Program-made: the position numbers and the translations under genes | NCBI GenBank assembly: GCA_026724425.1 | Contig: JAIUCV010000019.1 | Coordinates: 15,089,847-15,153,846, forward strand | Length of the DNA: 64,000 bases | Source of the DNA: Erythrophleum ivorense | Lineage: Eukaryota; Streptophyta; Magnoliopsida; Fabales; Fabaceae | Direction: 5' to 3' | Shown here: piece by piece, positions 38,007 through 48,200 of the stretch | Position numbering within the stretch: position 1 is the stretch's first letter | How the letters are laid out: each line of letters starts with the position of its first letter | Notes under the pieces: model-generated | Seen by the model: only the letters and a program-made list of their open reading frames with translations | Told to the model about the DNA's origin: nothing | Databases searched by the model: none

Positions 38007-39100
38007 GTGGTAGAGCAATTAAAGAAGACTCTGGCCCAGATTTCCATGTGGTCCTTGGTTATGAGCTCTGAAGTACATCGTCAGGCTTTGCAAAGGGTCT
38101 TAGAGGAGGCATACATGCGGCCTGATGTCACCCCGAAAAGGGTAGTTAATGTGATGAACATCGTCAAATCGACTTCTGCCATCTCATTCTCTGAAGAGGA
38201 AATCATAGGGACATCGGCTAATTAGTCTAAAGCCTTACATATTACTCTGAAATGCAATGGGTTTATAATCGCGAAAGTTTTAATTGACAAGGGCTCAGCA
38301 CTAAATGTGCTACCATTAACAACACTTGAGCAATTGGCAATGGAAAAATCACATATTGGGAAAAGTGATATGGTGGTTAGAGCATTCGATGGTTCTAAAA
38401 GGGCCGTGGTCGGTACTATATGTCTATCCTTAGAGATTGGGCCAAAACTATTTGCAGTAGACTTTCAGGTAATGGACATCGATCCCTCCTATACAATGTT
38501 CTTAGGAAGGCCATGGATCCACTCTGCTGGCGCTGTCCCCTCCACGCTGCACCAAAGGGTCAAATTCATCGATAAGGGGAGAATCATCACTGTCAAGGGA
38601 GAAGAGGAGATAATGTTAAGTAAACCCAGCTCCCTACCATATATTGAAGCTGCAGAACGAGACAAGGAAATGCTATTTCAAAGTCTGGAAATGGATGGAC
38701 CCAAGCTTGCTGTTGGAAGTGTCAATCAGGTTGTGATGAAAATACTAGAAAGGAATGGGTTCGAAGCTGGAAAAGGATTGGGGATACAGCTACAGGGAAT
38801 CGAACGACCCGTCGTGCTCCCAGAGAACCCTAATCGTCAGGGGTTAGGATACGGATCCTTATTATCAAACCCAAAAGAGGAGCGGCCAAAAGCAAAAGGA
38901 AGTAGGAAGCCGGAGAGACTGCAAATCCCCCACATCAGAGAAACTTTCCTAGCTCTCTCGGAGATTATGAACCAATCCGGTATTTCCACAATTGATGAAG
39001 AAGTTGCGCAAGGAGTCAAGACTTGGATATCAATTGATGATTCAAGGGAAAGATTAGATAATTGGGAAGTGGAAGATGTTCCCGATGTCGTAGCATTAGA
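38007..39100 (+). pseudogene. pro: Ogre protease with G-patch domain, first pol exon, broken
   Basis: Encodes the aspartic protease that would process the polyprotein. After the frameshift at about 38003 the frame runs VVEQLKK... and is cut by TAG at 38223. The active-site segment at 38280-38310 reads LIDKGSALNVL; the catalytic Asp is codon 38286-38288, but the next residue is Lys where DNG, DSG or DTG is usual. The flap and second half include AFDGSKRAVVG and MFLGRPWIHSAGA. A glycine-rich G-patch segment (ERNGFEAGKGLGIQLQG, then RQGLGYG) follows at about 38745-38870, a known feature of Tat/Ogre elements. Unspliced, the frame ends with TAA at 39102; spliced at 39100 it stays open into the RT exon. 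Confidence 0.9.
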
Positions 39101-39322
39101 GTAATTGTTTTGATCATGTTCTTTTTTTCCTTTCTTTTTTTTTCCTCTCTTTCTTTTCTTTTCTTATGTTTCTTCCTTTCTCTTATTGTGTCTTAACTCC
39201 AAACGATCATTTATAAATGACAATGGTATTTTGCAAATGAAATGAGAATTGCTTGAATATTCTACTATCTGTTCGCTTCTGTTTCTCTCCTTTGGGTCAT
39301 TCTACTTCATTCCTTCCTCCAG
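39101..39322 (+). other. Predicted intron between protease and reverse transcriptase (222 bp)
   Basis: The donor is GA/GTAATT at 39101 and the acceptor is TTCCTTCCTCCAG at 39310-39322, after a strongly T-rich tract (39110-39185). Removing it joins codon GA+G in frame, so the protease frame reads VVALE and then KLFSSEL of the next exon without a stop. Inside the interval the protease frame hits TAA at 39102. Ogre elements are known to carry a spliced intron at this position, so this is a well-supported prediction, not a new type of feature. Confidence 0.88.
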
Positions 39323-41378
39323 GAAATTATTTTCCTCGGAACTCTTACCCAACACAGAGGTTCCCGAGCCCTCTTGGGATGATCTGCACGCTACCTTAGA
39401 TATGCCCGATTCCAAACCTGATAATGAAGAATTGATCCAGACTTTCGAAAAGTTGCTCGAGTCGGTAGATAAAGGCATTCGCCCTCATGAGGAAACAATT
39501 GAAAACATCAATTTGGGGACAGAAGAACATAAAAAGGAGGTCAAAATAGTGGAGAATCTAGAAAAGGCAGAAATGATTCAACTCTTTGAAGAGTACATAG
39601 ATGTCTTCGCATGGTCTTATCAGGACATGCCTAGACTTGACCCGGTGATTGCTTCTCACAAGATTCCCTTACTCCCAAACATTGAACCTAAGAAGCAAAA
39701 ATTAAGGTGAATGCACCCCGACATGTCTTTAAAAATAAAAGAGGAGGTTATGAAGCAACTAGAAGCGGGTTTCCTTCAAGTGTCCACATATCCACAGTGG
39801 GTAGCAAACATCGTACCTGTCCCTAAAAAGGATGGGAGAGTCCGCATGTGTGTTGATTACAGGGACCTGAACAAGGCAAGCCCAAAAGATGATTTTCCTT
39901 TGCCTCACATAGACGTTTTCGTTGACAATACAATGCAAGCCTATCGGTATTCCTTCATGGACGGTTATTCGGGGTATAACCAAATCCCTATGGATGAAGA
40001 TCATAAGGAAAAAACTACCTTTATCATGCCATGGGGAACGTACTGTTATAGAGTAATGCCATTTGGGTTAAAGAATGCTGGGGCGACTTACCAACGAGCT
40101 ATGATGGCACTTTTTCATGATATGATGCACAAGGAGATCGAGGTACACGTTGATGATATGGTGGCCAAATCTGCAAAAGGAGAAAGTCATGTGGCGGTAC
40201 TAAGGAAACTGTTTAAAAGATTGCACGAATACAAACTACGGTTAAACCCCAACAAATGCATATTTGGGGCCCTAACTGGAAAATTATTAGGTTTTATGGT
40301 GAGTCAAAAGGGAATAGATGTAGATCCTGATAAGATACAAGCCATTCAAGAAATGCCATCCCTCCAAATGACTAAAAATGTACGAAGCTTTTTGGGCCAG
40401 CTCAATTATATAGCAAGATTCATTGCCAATCTAACTGCTACATGCGAGCCAATCTTCAAATTATTGAGGAAGAACCACACCGAAAAGTGGGATGATAACT
40501 GTCAAAAGGCGTTTGATAAGATTAAAGAGTATCTACCGAATCCCCCAATCCTGGTTCCGCTTGCACCAGGACGACCTTTAATTCTCTATCTGACAATCTT
40601 GACAAGGTCAATGGGGGCTGTATTGGGGCAACATGATGCCTTGGGGAAGAAAGAGCAGGCAGTTTATTACTTGAGCAAAAGGTTCAATGAATGTGAAGCA
40701 CGTTACCCATTAATTGAAAAGACCTGTTGCGGATTGGTATGGACCACTAAACGGTTACGACAGTATATGCTCTATTATACCACACGGCTAATTTCCAGAA
40801 TGGATCCCATCAAGTATATCTTTGAAAGTCCACACGTCTTAGGAAGAGTCTCTAAATGGCAAGTGATTCTATCTGAGTACGATGTCAAGTATGTGACTCG
40901 GAAGTCTATAAGAAGAAGCGTCATAGCTGATCATCTGGCCGAGAATCCTTTGGATGAATGCCAATCGTTGGATTTCCATTTCCCTGATCAAGACATACTC
41001 ACTATAGAAGACAATGAAGATGACAAGGATGATGGTAATGGAGGATGGGAAATGTATTTCGATGGGGCTGCAAATATGCAAGGTTATGGCGTTGGGGCTG
41101 TGGTTGTATCACCAGAAGGGAAGCAGTACCCCGTTGCTGTTAAGTTAGAATTTGAATGTTCCAATAACATGGCAGAATATGAAGCTTGCATCAGTGGATT
41201 GAATGCCACCATAACCCTTGGCATAAGAAGTCTGGAAGTTTTTGGAGACTCTGCCCTTATAATTCATCAAGTGACTGGAGAATGGCAAACTAAGGATCCA
41301 AAACTGATTCCGTATAAAAAATTTTTGGTTCGGTTAATAAGCCAATTTGAAGAAATCAATTTTCATCATGTGACCTGA
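39323..41378 (+). pseudogene. pol: Ogre reverse transcriptase and dual RNase H, broken
   Basis: Copies element RNA into cDNA and removes the RNA strand. The second pol exon begins KLFSSELLP and is cut by TGA at 39708. RT then runs with the motifs VPKKDGRVRMCVDYRDLNKA, FMDGYSGYNQI, MPFGLKNAGATYQR and the catalytic box at 40146-40160, which reads HVDDM and not YVDDM. A first RNase H-like domain (about 40560-40900) has LYLTILTRSMGAVL, and a linker carries ADHLAEN. A second, intact-looking RNase H begins near 41050 with YFDGAAN, NMAEYEA and GDSALIIHQ, as is typical of Tat elements with an extra archaeal-type RNase H. TGA at 41376 interrupts that domain, and its last motif (FPDALATLA) lies just after. 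Confidence 0.94.
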
Positions 41379-42782
41379 GATAAAAATCAGTTTCCTGATG
41401 CATTGGCCACTTTAGCGGTGATGATTCGACTCGACTATGGAGTCCAGGTCCAGCCACTCCGAGTAAGATCCAAGGATTTGCCAACCTATTGTCTAAACAT
41501 AGAAGAAGAATGTGATGGGCAACCTTGGTATCGTGACATCAAGGTCTATATGACAAGTGGGGAATGCCCCGCTGAGGTCACTGAGGCCACTGAGAGTGAT
41601 AAGAAGACTATTTGGCGTTTAGCCATGACTTTCTTCATTAGCAATGGCGTTTTATACAAAAGAAGTCATGATGGTACATTATTACGATGTGTAGATGCGA
41701 AGGAGGCTCAGAAAGTGATAGCAGAGGTTTATGAAGGAGTATGTGGTACACATGCGAATGGTCATACTTTGACCAAACAAATCCAACGGTGTGGGTATTT
41801 TTGGCTGACCATGGAAAAAGATTGTACTGAGTATGTTCGGAAATGCCATAAATGTCAAATTTATTCAGATAAAATCAATACACCACCAGTCTCGCTACAC
41901 AATTTGATATCGCCATGGCCATTTTCAATCTGGGGCATCGATGTGATCGGACCAATCAATCCTAAAGCGTCTAACGAGCATCGTTTTATCTTGGTTGCCA
42001 TTGATTATTTTACAAAATGGATCGAGGCTAGTTCTTTTACTAGCATCACGCAAAAGGCATTTTGCAAATTTCTTAGGGTGAATATCATTTGTCGTTATGG
42101 ATTACTGGAGAAAATAATCACTGATAACGCCCCGAACCTAAATGGGGCAGAAGTTGCTAAGCTTTGCGGGCAGTTCAAAATCAAGCATCATAACTCGGCA
42201 CCGTATCGGCCATAGATGAACGGGGCCATAGAGGCAGCAAATAAAAACATCAAAAAAATTATTGCTAAGATGACGGTCTCCTATAAGGATTGGCACGAAA
42301 TGCTCCCGTATGCATTGCATGGGTATCGCACCACCGTGCGTACCTCGACTGGGGCAACTCCTTACTCGTTGGTTTACAGAATGAAGGCTGTCATGCCAAT
42401 TGAGGTCGAAATCCCATTGTTACGGGTGTTGATCGAATCCACTTTAGATGAAAGTGATTGGATAAGAACTCGATATGAATAGCTGAATATAATCGAGGGA
42501 CGAAGACTTACTGCAATATGTCACGGACAATTGTATCAAAGGAGAATGGCAAGAGCTTTCAATAAAAAACTTCGCCCTTGAGAGTTCAAAGTTGGGGACT
42601 TAGTCCTCAAGAGAATCTTGCCAAACCAAGATGACGCGCGGGGCAAATGGGCCCCCACTTACAAAGGCCCCTATATTGTTAAGCATGCTTTTTCAGGAGG
42701 AGCATTGGTATTAATGGACATGGAGGGTCGTGAATTAACAAAGCCTCTTAATTCGGACGTAGTTAAGAAGTACTTTGCATGA
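41379..42782 (+). pseudogene. int: Ogre integrase, broken
   Basis: Inserts cDNA into host DNA. It continues the RT frame after the TGA at 41376. The zinc-binding N-terminus shows GTHANGHTL and then CHKCQ (41746-41860). The catalytic core has Asp at 41940-41942 (WGIDVIGP), Asp at 42123-42125 (IITDNAPN) and Glu at 42231-42233 (NGAIEAANKN), a DDx35E spacing. Stops at 42213 (TAG, two codons before NGAIEA), 42480 (TAG) and 42579 (TGA) break the frame. The C-terminal GPY/F module (KGPYIVKHAFSGGALVLMD) ends at TGA 42780-42782. No chromodomain is present, as expected for the Tat lineage. All three catalytic acidic residues are preserved, so decay is recent and mostly by stop codons. Confidence 0.94.
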
Positions 42783-43980
42783 TGGGAAGAGCCCGTTAGG
42801 TTGAAAACCCAAAAGGGCAGCCTAGGTAAAAGTTAGAGTAGAAAAAAAGAAAAAAGGAAAGAGAGAAGGAGAAGAAGAAGACAGAAAAGAACAATAGGGT
42901 AAGGAAAGGGAGTACCTGAGCAACAATGGAGTAAAGTTTGAAAGTCCATTTCAGCAGAAGCTATTAAGCAGCCAGCAGAATAGAACTCCAAGTAGTCAAG
43001 AGTCATAGGTTAGGTCGGATGAGATATATTATTTCGGGTTGCACAATAGATTGGTCCATTAGGGCATGTGGAACCAATTGTAGCGGGCAATCTTCAAAAT
43101 AATTTCTCGTGTCAAATTCTGTCCATTCCTGCACCATTATGGTCTCATTCTTTAATCAAATGTTATATTGTCCGAACTCTTAGATGTTTCCTTTGGCAAG
43201 CGTTAATAAAATCATTCGCTACAAGCCCAAATTGCGTGACCTCAGGCATTCATCAAAGCTTTTACTTGGCACGGCATGGTCGGCATCTTCTTTGGATCAG
43301 TTATCCTTTATAAACCCTTATCATTACTCGAAAAGTAGACTCATAAAAAGGAATAGTTATAGTGGCGAGGATCACGTACAAGCTTCTTTGATAATAAGAG
43401 ATTGAGAGTTACAAATGGCGCGCAGCCTAAAGTACTGAAAGTTTGGCTAGATGGGCGTCACATCTCGGAAGGGCAACATTCCAACCCCACTGTGGTCGAC
43501 TGGTTAAACAAAAATAATAGTAATAATTAATCTCACCAGATCATTTTTCAAAACAGGGCCGAAAATGCAAAAGCAATGCGCATTCCTTTTGTTCGAGATG
43601 ATTCTGTTAACGAAAGAACTGGGCCCAAAACTCAAAAATCAAACTCTCAAACTGGAAAATTCAATAAAAAGAAGAACAAACAAACAAAAAAACAACAACA
43701 AAACTTGTATCTTATATGGATTACCTATTACTAAGTTCATACTGGGGTACATAGGGGCAAGTTGCATTTTAGGAAATAAGGAATCATATGTCCCATGCGC
43801 ACCATACTTGCACACTTCACAAAACCTCTGGTCTACACTGGGGCAAGGCAAAAGTCGATATTCGCATCACGTTTGCTTTTCATATTTCGTGAACCCACAA
43901 CTCACATTAGGATAATTTAGATAAATGGAGTAAAAGTCTTCAAAATTAGGAAAACTCACCAAAGAATAGCATTCTCTCTT
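42783..43980 (+). other. Ogre 3' UTR, proximal part
   Basis: Non-coding sequence. A purine-rich run sits at 42838-42900. Open frames at 43068-43313 and 43565-43915 have no recognised domain, lie in no conserved context and are probably chance. The region leads into the minisatellite at 43981. Confidence 0.6.
42797..42824 (+). other. Predicted RNA hairpin just after pol
   Basis: TAGGTTG (42797-42803) can pair with CAGCCTA (42818-42824) over seven pairs including one G-U, and CCC/GGG inside can extend the structure across AAAA loops. It lies 15 nt after the integrase stop, at the start of the 3' UTR. A stem is visible; a role in termination, packaging or RNA stability is a guess. Confidence 0.5.
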
Positions 43981-44892
43981 AAAGCCCTGCAAGCTAAGCA
44001 ACCTTAAAGCCCTGCAAGCCAGGCACCCCTTCAAAGCCCTGCATAGGCCAAGCACCTCTTTAAAGCCTTGCGAGCCAGGCACCTTCAAAGCCCTACAAGC
44101 TAGGCACTTTCAAAGCCCTACAAGCTAGGCAACCTTAAAGCCCTACAAACTAGGCAACCTTAAAGCCCTGCAAGCCAGGCACCCTTTCAAAGCCCTGCAT
44201 AGGCCAAGCACCTCTTTAAAGCCCTGCGAGCCAGGCACCTTCAAAGCCCTACAAGCTAGGCACCCTCAAAGCCCTACAAGCTAGGCATCTTCAAAGCCCT
44301 GCAAGCAAGGCATTTTCAAAGCCCTGCATAGGTCAGGCACCCTTTCAAAGCCCTGCAAGCCAGGCACTTTTAAAGCCCTGCAAGTCAGGCACCCCTTTAA
44401 AGCCCTGCGAGCCAGGCACCTTCAAAGCCCTACAAGCTAGGCACCTTCAAAGCCCTACAAGCTAGGCACCCTCAAAGCCCTACAAGCTAGGCATCTTCAA
44501 AGCCCTGCAAGCCAAGCACCCTCAAAGCCCTACAAGCTAGGCATCTTCAAAGCCCTGCAAGCCAGGCATTTTCAAAGCCCTGCAAAGGCCAGGAACCCTT
44601 TTAAAGTCTTGTAATCCAGGAACCCTTTTAAAGTCCTGCAAGCCAGGCACCCTCAAAGCCCTGCAAGCCAGGCACACCTTCAAAGCCCTGCAAGCCAGGC
44701 ATACCTTCAAAGCCCTACAAGCTAGGCACCCTCAAAGCTCTGCAAGCTAAGCAACTTTACAAGCCTTGCATAGGCCAGGCATTCTTTTAAAAGCCCTGCA
44801 AGCCATGCAACCTTCAAAGCCTTGCGTAAGTCAGGCACTCTCTTAAGGTCCTGCAAGCCGGGCACCTCCCAAGTTCTGAACAGGCATTTCCC
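43981..44892 (+). repeat. 25-bp minisatellite in the Ogre 3' UTR, about 35 units
   Basis: Units follow the pattern AAAGCCCTGCAAGCCAGGCA plus a 3-8 base pyrimidine-rich tail, giving 24-29 bases each. I count about 35 units by eye. Variants recur in a fixed order (a GCATAGGCC unit, then a GCGAGCC unit, then ACAAGCT units), for example at 44040-44110 and 44200-44260, pointing to a higher-order repeat made by block duplication. Tandem arrays in the 3' UTR are known in Tat/Ogre elements and have been proposed as seeds of plant satellite DNA. Confidence 0.95.
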
Positions 44893-44986
44893 AAAACATT
44901 GCTCTAACAAACATTTCTTAGCCTATTATCTTTGAGTTAGTTTGGCTTCCCCTGATAAATCAGTTCGCTTCTATCTGGTAGCTCCC

Positions 44987-45234
44987 CAAACAAAATACCT
45001 GTTTCCATCTTTACTTATTCTTAAGCTAAGGATATCACAGTTATATTTTTGATCCCTTTACTTAAGAATAAATAAAGAGGGGCAACCTGTAAATACACCA
45101 TATTTTGTTTGGGTCGCTCTTTCCTTTTGTCAGCCAAAATACGTGTTCTTATCTTTACTTGTTCCTTATGCAAAGATATCAAAAGTTACATTTTTTTTAT
45201 CACATAACCTAAGAAACAAGTAAAGAGGGGCAAC
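44987..45234 (+). repeat. Duplicated pre-LTR segment with a decoy polypurine tract
   Basis: Two imperfect tandem copies of ~148 bp end in the purine tract. Copy 1 (about 44987-45110) contains TAAAGAGGGGCAAC at 45073 followed by TGTAAATACACC, an imitation of the LTR start. Copy 2 (about 45135-45234) ends in TAAAGAGGGGCAAC (45221-45234) and abuts the true LTR start TGTAAACACCG at 45235. Both copies share AAAATAC and ATCTTTACTT upstream. Confidence 0.85.
45221..45234 (+). other. Functional polypurine tract of the Ogre element
   Basis: TAAAGAGGGGCAAC immediately precedes the 3' LTR. It is the expected primer site for plus-strand DNA synthesis; the final CAAC before TG is atypical but matches the decoy copy at 45073. 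Confidence 0.8.
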
Positions 45235-48200
45235 TGTAAACACCGTATTTTGTCCAGACAAATCACAAAAATAATGACAACACTAGATATAAAAAAAAAC
45301 AGCAACAACAATAGAAAAAACAAACAAACGCAAAAAATAAAAAAAGACAAAACTAAAACAAAAAATAAAATAAGATCAATTAAAAATTTAAAAAAAAACA
45401 AAAACAAAACAAAACAAAACAAAAACAAAAACAACAAAATTTTACAAAAAAAAAAAGAACAAACATATAAACTTAAAGGAAAATAAAAAATAATAATAAT
45501 AGTAATAGACGCAAAACAATTAAAAATATATATATTATGAAAAGAAACACTTTCAAAAAAAAACGAAGGAAAAGGAAAAGTAAATTAAAAAAAAATTATA
45601 ATAATAATCATAATAATAATAATAAAATTTCTGAAGGCTTTAGAAAAAAAAATTATTAAAAAGAAAAATTAAAAAAAAAAAAAAGAGAAAGCCCAAATCC
45701 TTTTAACTCAGGTCCATTTAGCTATATCTTAGCCCAAAATTCGAAAAAAAGAGTGGGCTAAGACACCCTAAGCCCATCTACTACTCTGCTTGCCTCTCCC
45801 TGGGCCAGATCAACCCAACCCGGATCCATCCTTTAACCTACCCGTCTCTCCCAAATAGCCTTGAGCTCTGGCAGTCAACACACACGCAGACAGAGAGAGG
45901 CTGAAAGATGAAAATGGAAAGGCAGCAGGGAAGTTGGGAAGCCCGAGGCTTTAGGGGAGCGTGAGAAGGGAAGGAGCAAGGCAGCGCGTCAGAGGGGCCG
46001 GCAGAAGATGAAGCAGAAGGCCTGCAGCACCTGGCTCAAGGCATGGACTCCCTTCCGGTCCGTTTCATCATCGAGCCGAGAGAAGATTTAATGCCGAAAT
46101 GGAAAAATCGGGGAGGGGGTCCGAAAAACAATCGAAGGGAATCAACAGGAGAGGAAAGGGATCGAAGATAAAGAGGATCGAGAGGGAGAACGCGAGGGGG
46201 ACCAAAAAAAAATTGAGCAGGGAACAAGAGGGTGCGAGGGAGAGACAAGAGAGACGGAGAGAAAAAGGAGAGTTCTGGGTTTTCGAATAAGAGGGGATAG
46301 AGAAACCAGAATCGGTGGAGAACAGAGACTGAAAAAATCAAGCGCAAGGGGAGAGATTTTTCTGATTGGGGTCCAGAGATTGGGGGGGAGAAACCTCGAA
46401 TCGGGAAGTGAGGAAGGAAGCATAGAGGAACCTTGCTGGTTTCAGGGAAGAGAACTACAATTCAAAAGAGCAAGGGGCAAAGGAACTTTCAAATCAAGGG
46501 AGACAGCGAGAACTGAGGCTACATTCCGGGAGCACCTCGAAGGAGAAGAGCTGTGATCGAAGGGAAAAGCCATCTCCTTGCTATTATCATCACAGAAAGC
46601 TATTAGTGTTATTTGACCTTCTCTGTCCTCCCAATGAGTTTCACTTGGGGTCGCTGATGATATGTAATTAGAATGGAAAAAGGGAATTCGAAATACTGTA
46701 TGTCTGGTATGTTTGAGGTATGCATGGTAGGTGTTCGGCAAAATGTCCGAAAGAAAATTTAGCTTAAATTATCATCAACGATTACTGAATCCGTTTGGGA
46801 TTTCCATTTTTGTTACGGTCTGTGATAAATAAGTATGTTGCAGAACTGATATTCGACATGAATGTACTCTGTGGAAGGATTCATAGAACTAGGGAATTTG
46901 TTAGGGAGGAGAGTGTGTGCTAGTGGCCTTGATTCGGGATATGAAGTGGTTGCGAAGTATTAAGTAACAATTTGCATTTTCAAGATTGTATCTACATTTT
47001 CCTCGAACCTATGAGCTCAATGCGTATTCTCTGATTACACCTGGGTTAAGTTAGCCTTCTTTTACATGGATGGATTAGCATAAGATTAGAAATGCAAAGC
47101 GAACAACCTAGGATTTTCAGTTTATGTTTGTTTTATTCTGGGGACTCCCAATAATTCGAACTTAACTAATGCAATCAGAAATAGAATGTTCAGGATTATG
47201 CCATTAAAATAATCTGACTGAGATATGTTTTGCCCTTATCGTTAATAATCGTGTGGGATTTGTTTTCATCCCCTCGAATATAAGGAAACCGATACAAAGT
47301 CAAGTGTGGCAATAAGCTTCTTTGATGTTATTTGGATCCCAAGTTCATGTCTTAGTAAGTATGCGTTTTTTTTAAGGTCTCATCATTTAAGTATTCTTCA
47401 CTGGTCGAATGTAAAAATGATCTTTCTACTCTTACAAAAAAAATAAAATAAAAAAGAAGCCCGAAAATTGTAAAAATTCAGCCCAAAGGAAAAGGGGATA
47501 GACTCTTAATTTCAAGGAATGTGTCCGAAAGTCAAGCCAGTAACCACGGTTAGTTCAAAATGTTTCAAAGGGGATAAAAGAGAAGTATTCAAGAACAAGA
47601 TTTTCACTTTTAGGCAAAGTATGATTTCAAAAGACAAAAATAGCAATAAACGCCAATAAAAATTAAGAGAATTATAATTAGAACAAAATAAAATAAAAAA
47701 TTCAAGTCCAATCAAATGAGAAGTAAAATAATAATAATAATAAATAAAATACATAAAAATCTTCCTTTGGTTAAAAAAAATGTATATAGATACTCAATTG
47801 AAAATTAAAGAAAGTCCTTTTGGCGTCATAAAAAAAATTCCTTAAAAAAAAGAGAGGGTAATAATAATAATAAGGAAGTAAAAAAAAATCGAAAGACAAA
47901 AACAAGAACCAAATTCAGAAAAAAATTAAAGAAACCCACAAATAAACCAAAAACAAGAAAAAAAGGCAATAAAAAAAAAAGAAACAAAGAAATAATAAAC
48001 AACAAAAAAAAGGGGAAAAATTGGAAACGCAAGAGAAGAAAGATTAATTTTATCCGTAACAAATCGAAACACATCTAGTAGATTCAAATCTCATGTCACT
48101 CGAAAATTAGTTTTTTTTAGTCTTTTCATCCAAAATAAAATCAAGAAAGACAAAAACAAGAACCAATTAAAAAAAAAGAAGGAAAAGAAAAAGCAAAACA

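Noticed and set aside
43565..43915. 116-codon open frame in the Ogre 3' UTR
   Set aside because: No domain, signal or conserved context. Lies between pol and the minisatellite, where Ogre elements are non-coding.
43981..44892. CRISPR-like array
   Set aside because: The units are contiguous 25-bp tandem repeats without unique spacers of fixed length, in a plant retrotransposon 3' UTR.
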